From: Occallatibacter gabretensis
GTDB taxonomy: Bacteria > Acidobacteriota > Terriglobia > Terriglobales > Acidobacteriaceae
Length of the DNA: 64,000 nt
Direction of reading: 5' to 3'
Assembly: GCF_001449115.1 (NCBI RefSeq)
Contig: NZ_LAIJ01000012.1
Location: 310,001 to 374,000, forward strand
Part shown: one piece after another, positions 43,940-50,661 of the stretch
Layout of the letters: each line of letters starts with the position of its first letter
Position numbering within the stretch: the first letter of the stretch is position 1
Position numbers and translations under genes: made by a program
Notes under the pieces: generated by a model
The model's database searches: none
Seen by the model: only the letters and a program-made list of their open reading frames with translations
What the model was told of the DNA's origin: nothing

Positions 43940-45049
43940 ATGTCCATCGAGCCCAGCAAGAAGCCAAGCGCGTCAGGCTACCGCATGCCCGCCGAGTGGG
44001 ATCGCCACGATGCCACGTGGCTTGCCTGGCCGCACAATCCGGAAGACTGGCCCGGGAAATTCCAGTCCATTCCATGGCTCTATGCGGAGATCGTCCGTAT
44101 CCTGGCCCGTAATGAGCGCGTCCATCTTCTGGTGCAGGACGCCACAGCGGAGTCGCGAGTGAAAAGCATCCTCGACCGCGCCGGCGCAAACCTCGATCAG
44201 GTAGATTTCCATCGCTGGCCCACAAACCGCGTCTGGACGCGCGATTCAGGTCCAATTTTTGTCCGAAAAGATGGGGTCCGCAACGCAAAGGGAAGCCTCG
44301 CCATCACCAACTGGCACTTCAACGCCTGGGCCAAATATGACGATTGGCAACTGGACGACAAGCTCCCCGCCCGCGCCGCACAACTCCTCGACCTTCCCAT
44401 ATGGGAGCCGAAAGTCGGAACCCACCGCCTCGTCCTTGAAGGCGGCTCCATCGATCCAAACGGGCAGGGAACTCTCCTCACCACCGAAGAATGTCTATTA
44501 AGCGAAGTCCAACAGCGCAATCCCGGCATAAGCCGCGAGCAGCTTGAGCGCGCATTCCACGATTACCTCGGCATCGATCAAGTCCTCTGGCTCGACCGCG
44601 GCATTGCCGGCGACGACACCCACGGCCACGTCGACGACATCACGCGCTTCGTCGCGCCGGACACAATCGTCACCGCCGTTGAACCCGACACAACCGACTA
44701 CAACCACGAGCCGCTCGCAGAAAACCTCCAGCGCCTCAAGTCCGCGCGCACGCCGCAGGGCAAGCAGTACACAATCGTAGAACTCCCGCTGCCACGCCCA
44801 GTCGTCTTCCGCGGCCAGCGCCTCCCGGCAAGCTACGCCAATTTCTACATCGCCAACGGCACAGTGCTGATGCCCACCTTCCACGACCGCAACGACCGCA
44901 TCGCCCTCAACATTCTGTCGGAACTCTTCCCAGACCGCGAAGTCATCGGCATTCACGCCGTCGACTTAGTCTGGGGCCTCGGCACCCTGCACTGCATGAC
45001 CCAGCAGCAGCCAGCCGCTGTACCATCGCAGTCAGCCACGTCGTCGTAA
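43940..45049 (+). CDS. aguA: Agmatine deiminase
   Basis: 369 residues. Family blocks are MPAEWDRHDATWLAWPHNPE, RDSGPIFVRKDG, LEGGSIDPNGQGTLLTTEEC and DRGIAGDDTHGHVDDITRFV. The catalytic Cys is in GLGTLHCMTQQQP near the C-terminus. It converts agmatine to N-carbamoylputrescine, the substrate of AguB. It is followed 2 bp later by tadA, so the three genes are probably one transcript. Confidence 0.95.
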   Translation: MSIEPSKKPSASGYRMPAEWDRHDATWLAWPHNPEDWPGKFQSIPWLYAEIVRILARNERVHLLVQDATAESRVKSILDRAGANLDQVDFHRWPTNRVWTRDSGPIFVRKDGVRNAKGSLAITNWHFNAWAKYDDWQLDDKLPARAAQLLDLPIWEPKVGTHRLVLEGGSIDPNGQGTLLTTEECLLSEVQQRNPGISREQLERAFHDYLGIDQVLWLDRGIAGDDTHGHVDDITRFVAPDTIVTAVEPDTTDYNHEPLAENLQRLKSARTPQGKQYTIVELPLPRPVVFRGQRLPASYANFYIANGTVLMPTFHDRNDRIALNILSELFPDREVIGIHAVDLVWGLGTLHCMTQQQPAAVPSQSATSS

Positions 45050-45051
45050 TC

Positions 45052-45504
45052 ATGACCGACCACGAAGCCATCCACGCCGCCCTTGCTCAGGCTCGCCTCG
45101 CCGATGAAGCAGGCGAAGTCCCCATCGGCGCGGTCATCGTGCACAATGGAACCATCATCGCCGCCGGCCAGAACCGCGTTCTGCGCGATAACGATCCAAC
45201 AGCCCACGCCGAAATCGTAGCCATGCGCGCCGCCGCCCTCGCGCTCAGCAACTACCGCCTGCTCGGCTGCACGCTCTACGCAACTTTAGAGCCATGCGCC
45301 ATGTGCGCCGGAGCCATGATTCACGCGCGTCTGGACCGCCTGGTCTACGCCGCACCGGACCCAAAGGCCGGAGCCGCAGGCTCAGTCCTTGAAGTGCTCA
45401 ACCATCCAAAGCTGAACCATCAAATGCAGGTAGAGCAGGGAATCGGCGCAGAAGAAGCTGCCGAACTTCTTCGCAGCTTCTTCCGCGAACGCCGTGAACG
45501 CTGA
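45052..45504 (+). CDS. tadA: tRNA-specific adenosine deaminase
   Basis: 150 residues. The zinc deaminase motif is HAEIVAMRAA plus EPCAMCAGAMIHARLDRLVY, with His/Glu and two Cys ligands. TadA makes inosine at the wobble base of tRNA-Arg(ACG). The N-terminal DEAGEVPIGAVIVHNGTII and the C-terminal EEAAELLRSFFRERR are standard. It is the third gene after aguB-aguA and convergent with the next gene. Confidence 0.94.
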   Translation: MTDHEAIHAALAQARLADEAGEVPIGAVIVHNGTIIAAGQNRVLRDNDPTAHAEIVAMRAAALALSNYRLLGCTLYATLEPCAMCAGAMIHARLDRLVYAAPDPKAGAAGSVLEVLNHPKLNHQMQVEQGIGAEEAAELLRSFFRERRER

Positions 45505-45510
45505 TCGCGC

Positions 45511-46308
45511 CTAAGGCTCCTGAACCACCTTGACCGAATGCTCCAGCTTGAAAACCAGCACAGTCTCGGCAGGCAGCACAATCTGCTTGTTCCCCGTAAA
45601 CGCGCCGGTAGCAGTGCCCGCACCGCCGCCCACAAGGCCGCCAATCAGCGCGCCTTTGCCGCCGCCGGCAATGCCGCCAATAATTGCGCCAACGCCCGCG
45701 CCGCCGCCGCCCATCACAGCCGTGCGCTTGCCTTTGCCCTTCTCCACCTGGTCAATCGAGCCTGTGGCAACCGGATAGCTGCCCCACTTCGTACGAACCT
45801 TGTCCAGCCTGACAGACAGGCGCGCCTCGCCTTTGATCTTGCCAAGCGCCTTGGCATCGGTAACCGTGCCTGCCGCTCGCGCGCCCACAGGGATAATGGT
45901 CTGGCCGTCAACAATAACGGCCTTTGAAACCGTGGCCGCAAAGCTTTGCCCAGGCTGGCTGATCTTTGAACCCAGGTCTTGGTCAAGGCGTACTGAAATC
46001 TTTGTCCCCGTCGGAAGAACAACGACCGTCGGCTGCGGAGGAGGTGGCGGCGGAACTGGAGCCGCAGCCTGACCCGCTGCACCGGGTGTGGGCGCGGGAA
46101 CGGCTGCAGGAGCCGGTTGTCCGCTCGGCGAGGCAGGGGCACCTGGTTGGCTGGCCGCGGACTGATCAGGACTGCCAGGCGCCGGAGTTGCCGCTGGCTG
46201 CTGCGGGTTATTTGCCTGTGGAGCTTCGCTCTTCTTGCAGCCGTTGAGCGCGAGCGTTGCCGCCAGTGCCAGCACAGTGAGTGAAATCAATCTGCGATTA
46301 CGGTCCAT
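45511..46308 (-). CDS. Glycine-zipper lipoprotein of unknown function
   Basis: 265 residues. The lipoprotein signal is LTVLALAATLALNGC. A Pro/Ala/Gln-rich linker of about 65 residues ends in PVPPPPPPQ. A small beta domain follows (PTGTKISVRLDQDLGSKISQ, PVGARAAGTVTDAKALGKIK), then a glycine-zipper segment (GGGGAGVGAIIGGIAGGGKG, then ALIGGLVGGGAG) and a last strand VLPAETVLVFKLEHSVKV. The repeated GxxxG pattern suggests membrane association or oligomerisation. This domain order is common in Acidobacteria; no function is established. Confidence 0.8.
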   Translation of the reverse strand: MDRNRRLISLTVLALAATLALNGCKKSEAPQANNPQQPAATPAPGSPDQSAASQPGAPASPSGQPAPAAVPAPTPGAAGQAAAPVPPPPPPQPTVVVLPTGTKISVRLDQDLGSKISQPGQSFAATVSKAVIVDGQTIIPVGARAAGTVTDAKALGKIKGEARLSVRLDKVRTKWGSYPVATGSIDQVEKGKGKRTAVMGGGGAGVGAIIGGIAGGGKGALIGGLVGGGAGTATGAFTGNKQIVLPAETVLVFKLEHSVKVVQEP

Positions 46309-46392
46309 GTCTGTCAGCTCCTCTTGGTATTGCGGAATTCCACAGCGCAGACAGCTTACAGCAAATCGCTCATAAATTGCTTAAATTATGTG

Positions 46393-46911
46393 TCAGCGCC
46401 CATGGGTTAATGACCCCCGGGTTAGTGACCCCCGGGTTAGTGATCTGATACGCTCAGCCTCGGCAGGCCACCTTGCCGCCAGGTCCTCATAGCTTCCACT
46501 CAAATAATCGGCAAATTCAAATCCCGGCGTCACCGTGCACCCCAGCAGCGCCACCTTTCCGCCAGCCAACAGCCGCGTACCCTGCCACACGCCCGCCGGC
46601 ACCGTAAGCTGTACCTGCTGACCTTCCGATAAACCTTGTCCAAGAGTAAAAACAGCGGAGCTGCCGTCGGGATGGAGTTGCAGCATCTCCACCGGGTCGC
46701 CCAGGTAAAAGTGAAAGATCTCGTCTGAGGCAAGCCTGTGCATCTCGGAGAATGTCCCCGGCTCCAGCAGGTAATAGATGGCCGTTCCCGCCGCTCGCGC
46801 CCCTCGCTCCGTCTCAACCGTCAGCGCTGAAGTATACGTCCGCCGGAAAAACCCGCCCTCCACCGGATGCGGTGCCAATTTCAAAATGATTTTGATCTCA
46901 TCAGGCGTCAC
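46393..46911 (-). CDS. Cupin-domain protein (DUF985 family)
   Basis: 172 residues. The cupin core carries AIYYLLEPGTFSEMHRLASD, EIFHFYLGDPVEMLQLHPDG, VPAGVWQGTRLLAGGKVALL and GCTVTPGFEFADYLSG, as in the DUF985/YML079w family. The function is unknown; sugar epimerase-like relatives are structural neighbours. The C-terminus SLTRGSLTRGSLTHGR comes from a 15-bp tandem repeat, so the tail is probably a recent addition. The gene is divergent from the glutaredoxin gene, with 44 bp between the starts. Confidence 0.87.
   Translation of the reverse strand: MTPDEIKIILKLAPHPVEGGFFRRTYTSALTVETERGARAAGTAIYYLLEPGTFSEMHRLASDEIFHFYLGDPVEMLQLHPDGSSAVFTLGQGLSEGQQVQLTVPAGVWQGTRLLAGGKVALLGCTVTPGFEFADYLSGSYEDLAARWPAEAERIRSLTRGSLTRGSLTHGR
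46405..46443. repeat. 15-bp tandem repeat in the 3' end of the cupin gene
   Basis: GGTTAATGACCCCCG (46405-46419), GGTTAGTGACCCCCG (46420-46434) and a partial third unit (46435-46443). The unit length keeps the frame and encodes the repeated SLTRG tail on the minus strand. Slippage would change tail length without a frameshift. Confidence 0.8.
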
Positions 46912-46955
46912 GCGTGATCCACTCCTGGCACTCCTCTCAGATTACAATCGTATGT

Positions 46956-47213
46956 ATGAGAGTTGTAGTTTACTCAGCCGAATGGTGCCGGGACTGCCGC
47001 GCAGCCAAGCAATTTCTTGAGACGCATGGCGTCACTTATACCGAAGTTGACGTGGAGCTCGATCCCACCGCCTTCGACGACGTTTTTCGCAACGTGGGCA
47101 AACGCGCTATCCCGCAAATGGTCATTAACGGCGAATGGTGGCAGCCTTACGCGCCGGGCCGCGGTCTTCTATATGACGAGATGTACACCCGCCTCGGCAT
47201 CCCTCGCGGCTGA
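46956..47213 (+). CDS. Glutaredoxin-like protein
   Basis: 85 residues from ATG 46956. It has the thioredoxin-fold redox motif CRDC in VVVYSAEWCRDCRAAKQFLE, the cis-Pro region KRAIPQMVINGEWWQPY, and a short C-terminal helix. The family reduces disulfides or handles glutathione mixed disulfides; the Trp-Trp after the cis-Pro region is unusual. It marks the left edge of the AT-rich accessory island. Confidence 0.85.
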   Translation: MRVVVYSAEWCRDCRAAKQFLETHGVTYTEVDVELDPTAFDDVFRNVGKRAIPQMVINGEWWQPYAPGRGLLYDEMYTRLGIPRG

Positions 47214-47264
47214 AACACTCCAGAGCACATTTTTTCGATAAGCCCTCCAAATACTTTGCGTAGA

Positions 47265-47287
47265 ATTATGCCTCTCTATGGCATAAT
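47265..47287. repeat. ATTATGCC inverted repeat at the island's left edge
   Basis: ATTATGCC (47265-47272) and GGCATAAT (47280-47287) are perfect 8-bp arms with a 7-base spacer, 52 bp past the glutaredoxin stop. It may be an operator or part of a processing/termination signal together with the next hairpin. Confidence 0.4.
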
Positions 47288-47305
47288 CTCTTTATTAAGT
47301 TGAGA

Positions 47306-47345
47306 AATGGCCCGACTCCCACAGGAGTCGGGCCATTCGCTTTTT
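47306..47345 (+). terminator. Strong intrinsic terminator downstream of the glutaredoxin gene
   Basis: AATGGCCCGACTCC (47306-47319), loop CACA, GGAGTCGGGCCATT (47324-47337), then cgcttttt. The 14-bp perfect stem plus T-run is a textbook intrinsic terminator. From here to 47711 I see no gene; the stretch is AT-rich (20 of 60 G/C at 47521-47580) and probably holds the promoter of the next gene. Confidence 0.88.
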
Positions 47346-47711
47346 ATTCGTAGAATGACCAGCGCACAGAATCCCGGAGAGCGCTTCAAATTCAGATCTA
47401 TGTAACTCATTGATTTCACTGCAACGGGGCGAAGTGAAGGCGAACACACCGGGGCACACCTAAATTCCGCGGTAACCAGATGCTGAATCAATCATTTGCA
47501 GCCAGATGTGCAATTTTTTTTATTTATTTCGGTAACCGCTTCCGTTATTTAAGTGGAATAACCATATCCTTTACACATGTTGAGTGAGATGGACTGAAGT
47601 ACTGTGCTAATTCAAAAGCTGACCTAAGGATTAATGTCCTATTTCCGCTTTCTGCTGTCTTTTGGTTTTGGCCGTTCGGCGTATACTTCCCCATCAGATA
47701 GAGGGGGGAAA

Positions 47712-48197
47712 ATGCAAGATTGGATTGAGAAAGCCAAACAAGAGGACAAAGAGGCTAGAGAGCGCGAAGAGAAGCGATTAGCTGATCTGAATCTCAAGCG
47801 TCAACTCATCGGGGAGCAGGTTCCTACTCTCTTTGCAGCCGTCAAGGATGCTGTTAAGACAGACGTTGAGCGATTCAATAAGCATTTCCCGGCTTATAAC
47901 GAGAAGTTGAACGATCTAGTTGACATTGGAGCGAAGAAATTTGAGATTCGCAGAGCCTATTCCCCGTCGTTTCGGCTATCGGTTGAGTTACTCGACGGAC
48001 CACCGCTGATTAGGTATCTTGTTGAAACCCCAAACATCGTAGACGGCAAAATATATCAGTCTCATTACGGAGATATTTCTTTCAATCTCAATTCGACTTC
48101 CGGCGTTGTTTCGCTTGTAAGAAACGGTGATGCACTGACCCCCGAAGGATTGAGCGAAGAAATGCTGAAACCAGCTTTAGTGAGTTTTAAGGGATGA
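47712..48197 (+). CDS. Accessory hypothetical protein
   Basis: 161 residues from ATG 47712, chosen because GAGGGGGGAAA lies directly upstream; the frame is open to 47634. The N-terminal 40 residues are a charged helix (IEKAKQEDKEAREREEKRLA) likely to form a coiled coil. The rest is mixed alpha/beta (RRAYSPSFRLSVELLDGPPL; KIYQSHYGDISFNLNSTSG). There is no signal peptide. I do not recognise it. Codon use is AT-richer than the flanking core genes. The stop overlaps the next ORF by 4 bp (ATGA), so the two form a small unit. Confidence 0.75.
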   Translation: MQDWIEKAKQEDKEAREREEKRLADLNLKRQLIGEQVPTLFAAVKDAVKTDVERFNKHFPAYNEKLNDLVDIGAKKFEIRRAYSPSFRLSVELLDGPPLIRYLVETPNIVDGKIYQSHYGDISFNLNSTSGVVSLVRNGDALTPEGLSEEMLKPALVSFKG

Positions 48198-48388
48198 CCA
48201 AACCAGAAGACATAACAGTAGACGCCGACAAATTCGACCGAATCCTTAGCAATATGCTGAAGGCCAGACCGCTATCTAAAGCAGTGATTAGCGAACGCGT
48301 AAAGGCGAGGCGAGCAGCAAACCCAGAGGAAACTGCTAAATTACGCGAAAACATTAAGAAATATAAGTCTAAAAAGCTCGGCCAGTAG
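48194..48388 (+). CDS. Small accessory hypothetical protein
   Basis: 64 residues, coupled by ATGA to the previous gene. The protein is basic and helical (RPLSKAVISERVKARRAANP, TAKLRENIKKYKSKKLGQ), with no membrane segment or known motif. A positively charged C-terminus could bind nucleic acid or a partner. From 48389 to 48639 no convincing gene was found. Confidence 0.65.
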   Translation: MTKPEDITVDADKFDRILSNMLKARPLSKAVISERVKARRAANPEETAKLRENIKKYKSKKLGQ

Positions 48389-48453
48389 ATTTACAGCGTA
48401 TCCAGGTCACTGAGATTTCTAACGCTTGCGGGCAATCCGCTTACTGCTGGCTG

Positions 48454-48475
48454 AAAAATCCGGTTAATGGACAAA
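48454..48475 (+). repeat. Left copy of a 22-bp inverted repeat
   Basis: This 22-mer contains GTTAATGGACAAA and matches the reverse complement of 49282-49303 at 21 of 22 bases. Between the two copies lie two small minus-strand genes and a plus-strand HTH gene. The pair could be the ends of a mobile unit or two ends left by separate insertions. Confidence 0.75.
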
Positions 48476-48639
48476 AATGCTTAGATTAGTTCTGACAAAC
48501 GAAGCTCCTGCAATCACGGATGTATTTCGGACTTTGCAGAGTCATTCAGAAGACCCGTATGACTGGGTAGATTGGCTGCGTATCTGTTTACGTTGAGCAG
48601 AATCTGCTGCTAATTCTAGGGATTATGGGGAATGGAAAT

Positions 48640-48783
48640 TTAGTACGGAGGCTTGTCCCGTAACGCTATTGCCATTCGCTCATACAGAATGCTCATAGCT
48701 TGAGCATCACTTTTCTTTCCCACTAGCTCCGCAATTGCCATCAGCAGGATTAGTGTTTTGTCGTCAGGTTTTTCGGGGTTCAT
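48640..48783 (-). CDS. Short hypothetical protein (47 aa), second gene of a mini-operon
   Basis: A 47-residue ORF starting MNPEKPDDKTLILLMAIAEL and ending LRDKPPY. The ATG at 48783 has GGAG 5-6 nt upstream, a good ribosome site. It looks like one amphipathic helix or helix pair rich in Leu, Ile, Ala and Met. It lies 21 bp downstream of the 52-residue membrane peptide gene and on the same strand. No family is recognised. Confidence 0.6.
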   Translation of the reverse strand: MNPEKPDDKTLILLMAIAELVGKKSDAQAMSILYERMAIALRDKPPY

Positions 48784-48804
48784 ATTTTCTCCACCGTCAT
48801 ATTC

Positions 48805-48963
48805 TCAATGTCCGAAGATCAAGTACAGAACCGCCATCACAAGAAAAAATACAAGGAACTGCAATATCGTTTTTCCGGCGCTATCCTGCTTGGGCGCGTT
48901 TTCTTTGAACCGCTGATACATTAGCGTGTCAAATTTCTCCCGGTCTGTTGGCGGAAGTCCCAT
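48805..48963 (-). CDS. Short membrane peptide (52 aa)
   Basis: A 52-residue ORF: MGLPPTDREKFDTLMYQRFK, a hydrophilic middle, then a single hydrophobic segment QFLVFFLVMAVLYLIFG near the C-terminus. The ATG at 48963 follows GGAGAG by 4-5 nt, a strong ribosome site. The layout, with the N-terminus outside the hydrophobic span and only one residue after it, fits a tail-anchored small membrane protein. It is divergent from the HTH gene, with 73 bp between the starts, so that regulator may control it. Toxin-like small membrane peptides share this plan, but nothing proves that role. Confidence 0.62.
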   Translation of the reverse strand: MGLPPTDREKFDTLMYQRFKENAPKQDSAGKTILQFLVFFLVMAVLYLIFGH

Positions 48964-49036
48964 TTTCTCTCCATTCTTTTAGTGAAATCCCTGCATGAGT
49001 GGATTATCAAACTGAGCATATCGCGATGCTGGAGGG

Positions 49037-49258
49037 ATGGCAACCGATATTTGCGTCCGGTTGGGTAAACGAATCAGGGCGCTGAGAAAGAGTCGAGGCT
49101 GGAGACAAATAGACTTGGCTGCTCACGCCAATATCGGCAAAAACCATATTAGCGAACTGGAGCGCGGAGCAAGAGAGATCGGACTGCGGAACCTAGAGGC
49201 GATTGCCAAGGCTTTAGAAACAACTCCAGGTGCACTGCTCAGAAACCTGTCCGATTAA
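49037..49258 (+). CDS. XRE-family HTH transcriptional regulator
   Basis: 73 residues forming one Cro/C1-type helix-turn-helix domain: LGKRIRALRKSRGWRQIDLA, AHANIGKNHISELERGAREI, then LRNLEAIAKALETTPGALL. No extra sensor domain is present. A GGAGGG purine run lies immediately before the ATG, closer than usual for a ribosome site. Small regulators of this kind often repress a divergent operon; here that is the two-peptide unit at 48640-48963. The gene sits inside the 22-bp inverted-repeat pair. Confidence 0.88.
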   Translation: MATDICVRLGKRIRALRKSRGWRQIDLAAHANIGKNHISELERGAREIGLRNLEAIAKALETTPGALLRNLSD

Positions 49259-49281
49259 GCGGACTGTTCTCCTGCTAGCTG

Positions 49282-49303
49282 TTTGTCCATTAACTGGATT
49301 TTT
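49282..49303 (-). repeat. Right copy of the 22-bp inverted repeat
   Basis: This is the reverse complement of 48454-48475 with one mismatch (A for G). It overlaps the transposase stop codon at 49302-49304 by two bases. If it is an IS end, the transposase frame runs into its own terminal repeat, a compact arrangement. No matching third copy was found near 50500-50660. Confidence 0.75.
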
Positions 49304-50219
49304 AGAACTCGATTAGTTTCTTGTACGGCAACGGCCTGCGGCAAACCATGTTATTTAGCGTCATCCCGAAAATCCACGGCTGCATACCGCGCCGATTGAA
49401 TCGCCAGCAGAACTCGCCTAAATAACGATCCAAATGCCATGAACTAAGTTGATGATACTGGCCTATCAATCCACGCTTGAATAGGGAAAACGCACCCTCT
49501 ATGGTTTGATTCGATATTGGCTTGCCGGTTTTCTTTTCCTTGGCATGGTTTCCGCGCTCATGCTTTTCTGCCGGAATCAGAGCCAAATACCGGGTAGCTC
49601 CATCAGTGGCTATTTTCTCGGTTTCGGGGTCAATTTTTGCGTCAAGAATAGGTTTGATTTCTTCGTTCTTTAAACTGCTTACAGATTGCAAATGGACTCG
49701 CCCTCCGCGTTCAGCAATGCCTAAAACCCGTACTTTAGCGGATTGCGTAGTCCATCCTCTACCTTTGCCGGATTCTGTGCCGCCTACAAATGACTCATCA
49801 ACTTCTACGGTCTTACCTTTTCCGCCTAATGGTTCGGGATCTATTTCCCGCATTGCTTCCCTGATGCGATGGCAGACATACCAAGCGGTTTTATAGGTCA
49901 TGCCGATGTGCCGTCCAAGTTGAGCGGCGGAAATGCCTTTCTTTGCTTCAGCCATTAACGCAATGGCCGCAAACCACTTTGTCAGAGGCAAGTGAGAATC
50001 GTGAAACAAAGTTCCTGTAGTCGCGCTGAATTGCATCTTGCATTTGGCGCATTGAAAAACTCGGCGCGGTTTGCCTGATTTGTTCTTGGATTCAGTGAGC
50101 CAGCATTTGTCATGGCCGCAATACAGACAGGTAATTCCGCCGGGCCAGCGTACTTTCATCAAATGAGCTAAAGCATGTTCTTCGCTGGGGAATTGCTTGG
50201 CTAGATTGTAGAGATTCAT
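49302..50219 (-). CDS. IS1595-family (ISXO2-like) transposase
   Basis: 305 residues. The N-terminal zinc ribbon has CLYCGHDKCW and CAKCKMQFSATTGTLFHDS, followed by a helix-turn-helix-like region (GISAAQLGRHIGMTYKTAWY). The catalytic domain shows VEVDESFVGGTESGKGRGWT, KIATDGATRYLALIPAEKH and SNQTIEGAFSLFKRGLIGQY with the DDE-type acidic/Asn residues. The frame is intact and full length, so the element may be active. It ends inside the 22-bp repeat. Confidence 0.92.
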   Translation of the reverse strand: MNLYNLAKQFPSEEHALAHLMKVRWPGGITCLYCGHDKCWLTESKNKSGKPRRVFQCAKCKMQFSATTGTLFHDSHLPLTKWFAAIALMAEAKKGISAAQLGRHIGMTYKTAWYVCHRIREAMREIDPEPLGGKGKTVEVDESFVGGTESGKGRGWTTQSAKVRVLGIAERGGRVHLQSVSSLKNEEIKPILDAKIDPETEKIATDGATRYLALIPAEKHERGNHAKEKKTGKPISNQTIEGAFSLFKRGLIGQYHQLSSWHLDRYLGEFCWRFNRRGMQPWIFGMTLNNMVCRRPLPYKKLIEF

Positions 50220-50299
50220 GGGTGATATTCCTCAAGGCTTGATGACCGTTGAAATGCTAGATGACCCCGAAGTAAGGGCCTATCTGCGAACGATTGACC

Positions 50300-50497
50300 C
50301 TAGCTCTCCGGACTATATAGCTCCACAAAACCGCAGTCTGCACAAACCAAAGGCCGAACAACCAGCACATCGTGTAACGAATAAGGCCCTGATTGAGCGG
50401 AGGATGTGGAGTCTTTTACCGCTGGCAATACATGCGGCGCTAGTGGTTTCATTTCTGCTTTACACTTCGGACAAGGATGAGCGTTAGTTTGTGGCAT
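50300..50497 (-). CDS. Small zinc-ribbon protein
   Basis: 65 residues from ATG 50497, preceded by GGGGGA 8 nt upstream. Two Cys pairs, HPCPKCKAEMKPLAPH and VVRPLVCADCGFVELYSPES, form a classic zinc ribbon. Such proteins are common stand-alone nucleic-acid or protein binders. It lies 80 bp upstream of the transposase on the same strand and may be part of the element. The overlapping plus-strand frame at 50218-50487 was considered and thought spurious. Confidence 0.68.
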   Translation of the reverse strand: MPQTNAHPCPKCKAEMKPLAPHVLPAVKDSTSSAQSGPYSLHDVLVVRPLVCADCGFVELYSPES

Positions 50498-50661
50498 AAC
50501 TAAATCCCCCAATACGAAATCAATATAATCCAATTCTAAACATGTGTCAAGGGGATGGTAATATTAAGTGGTAAACACCCCGGCATCACTTTTCAGGCAA
50601 AAGACACGACGTACAATCAAGTGTTGGAAATCCCACAGCAATCGCACTGAGGAGCCCGCTC

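Larger units (their letters stand above)
49282..50497 (-). mobile_element. IS1595-type insertion element, right end unresolved
   Basis: The unit includes the transposase, the downstream repeat at 49282-49303 and possibly the zinc-ribbon ORF at 50300-50497 as passenger. IS1595-family elements often carry extra genes. The upstream end and an 8-bp target duplication could not be found by eye, so the right limit given here is only the zinc-ribbon start. Confidence 0.5.

Noticed and set aside
47276..47491. Minus-strand ORF of 71 codons at the island's left edge
   Set aside because: It reads through the strong terminator stem at 47306-47337 and has no domain or ribosome site.
48477..48596. A 39-codon plus-strand ORF (MLRLVLTNEAPAITDVF...) right after the left 22-bp repeat
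   Set aside because: It has no ribosome binding site, its start lies one base past the repeat, and no recognisable protein pattern is present; not enough to call a gene.
50218..50487. Plus-strand ORF of 89 codons overlapping the zinc-ribbon gene
   Set aside because: It lies antisense to a frame with two clear CxxC pairs and a good ribosome site; its own start coincides with the transposase start on the other strand and has no ribosome site.
47214..50661. tRNA gene or integrase marking an integrative element
   Set aside because: No cloverleaf-like sequence, integrase or direct att repeats could be seen at either edge.
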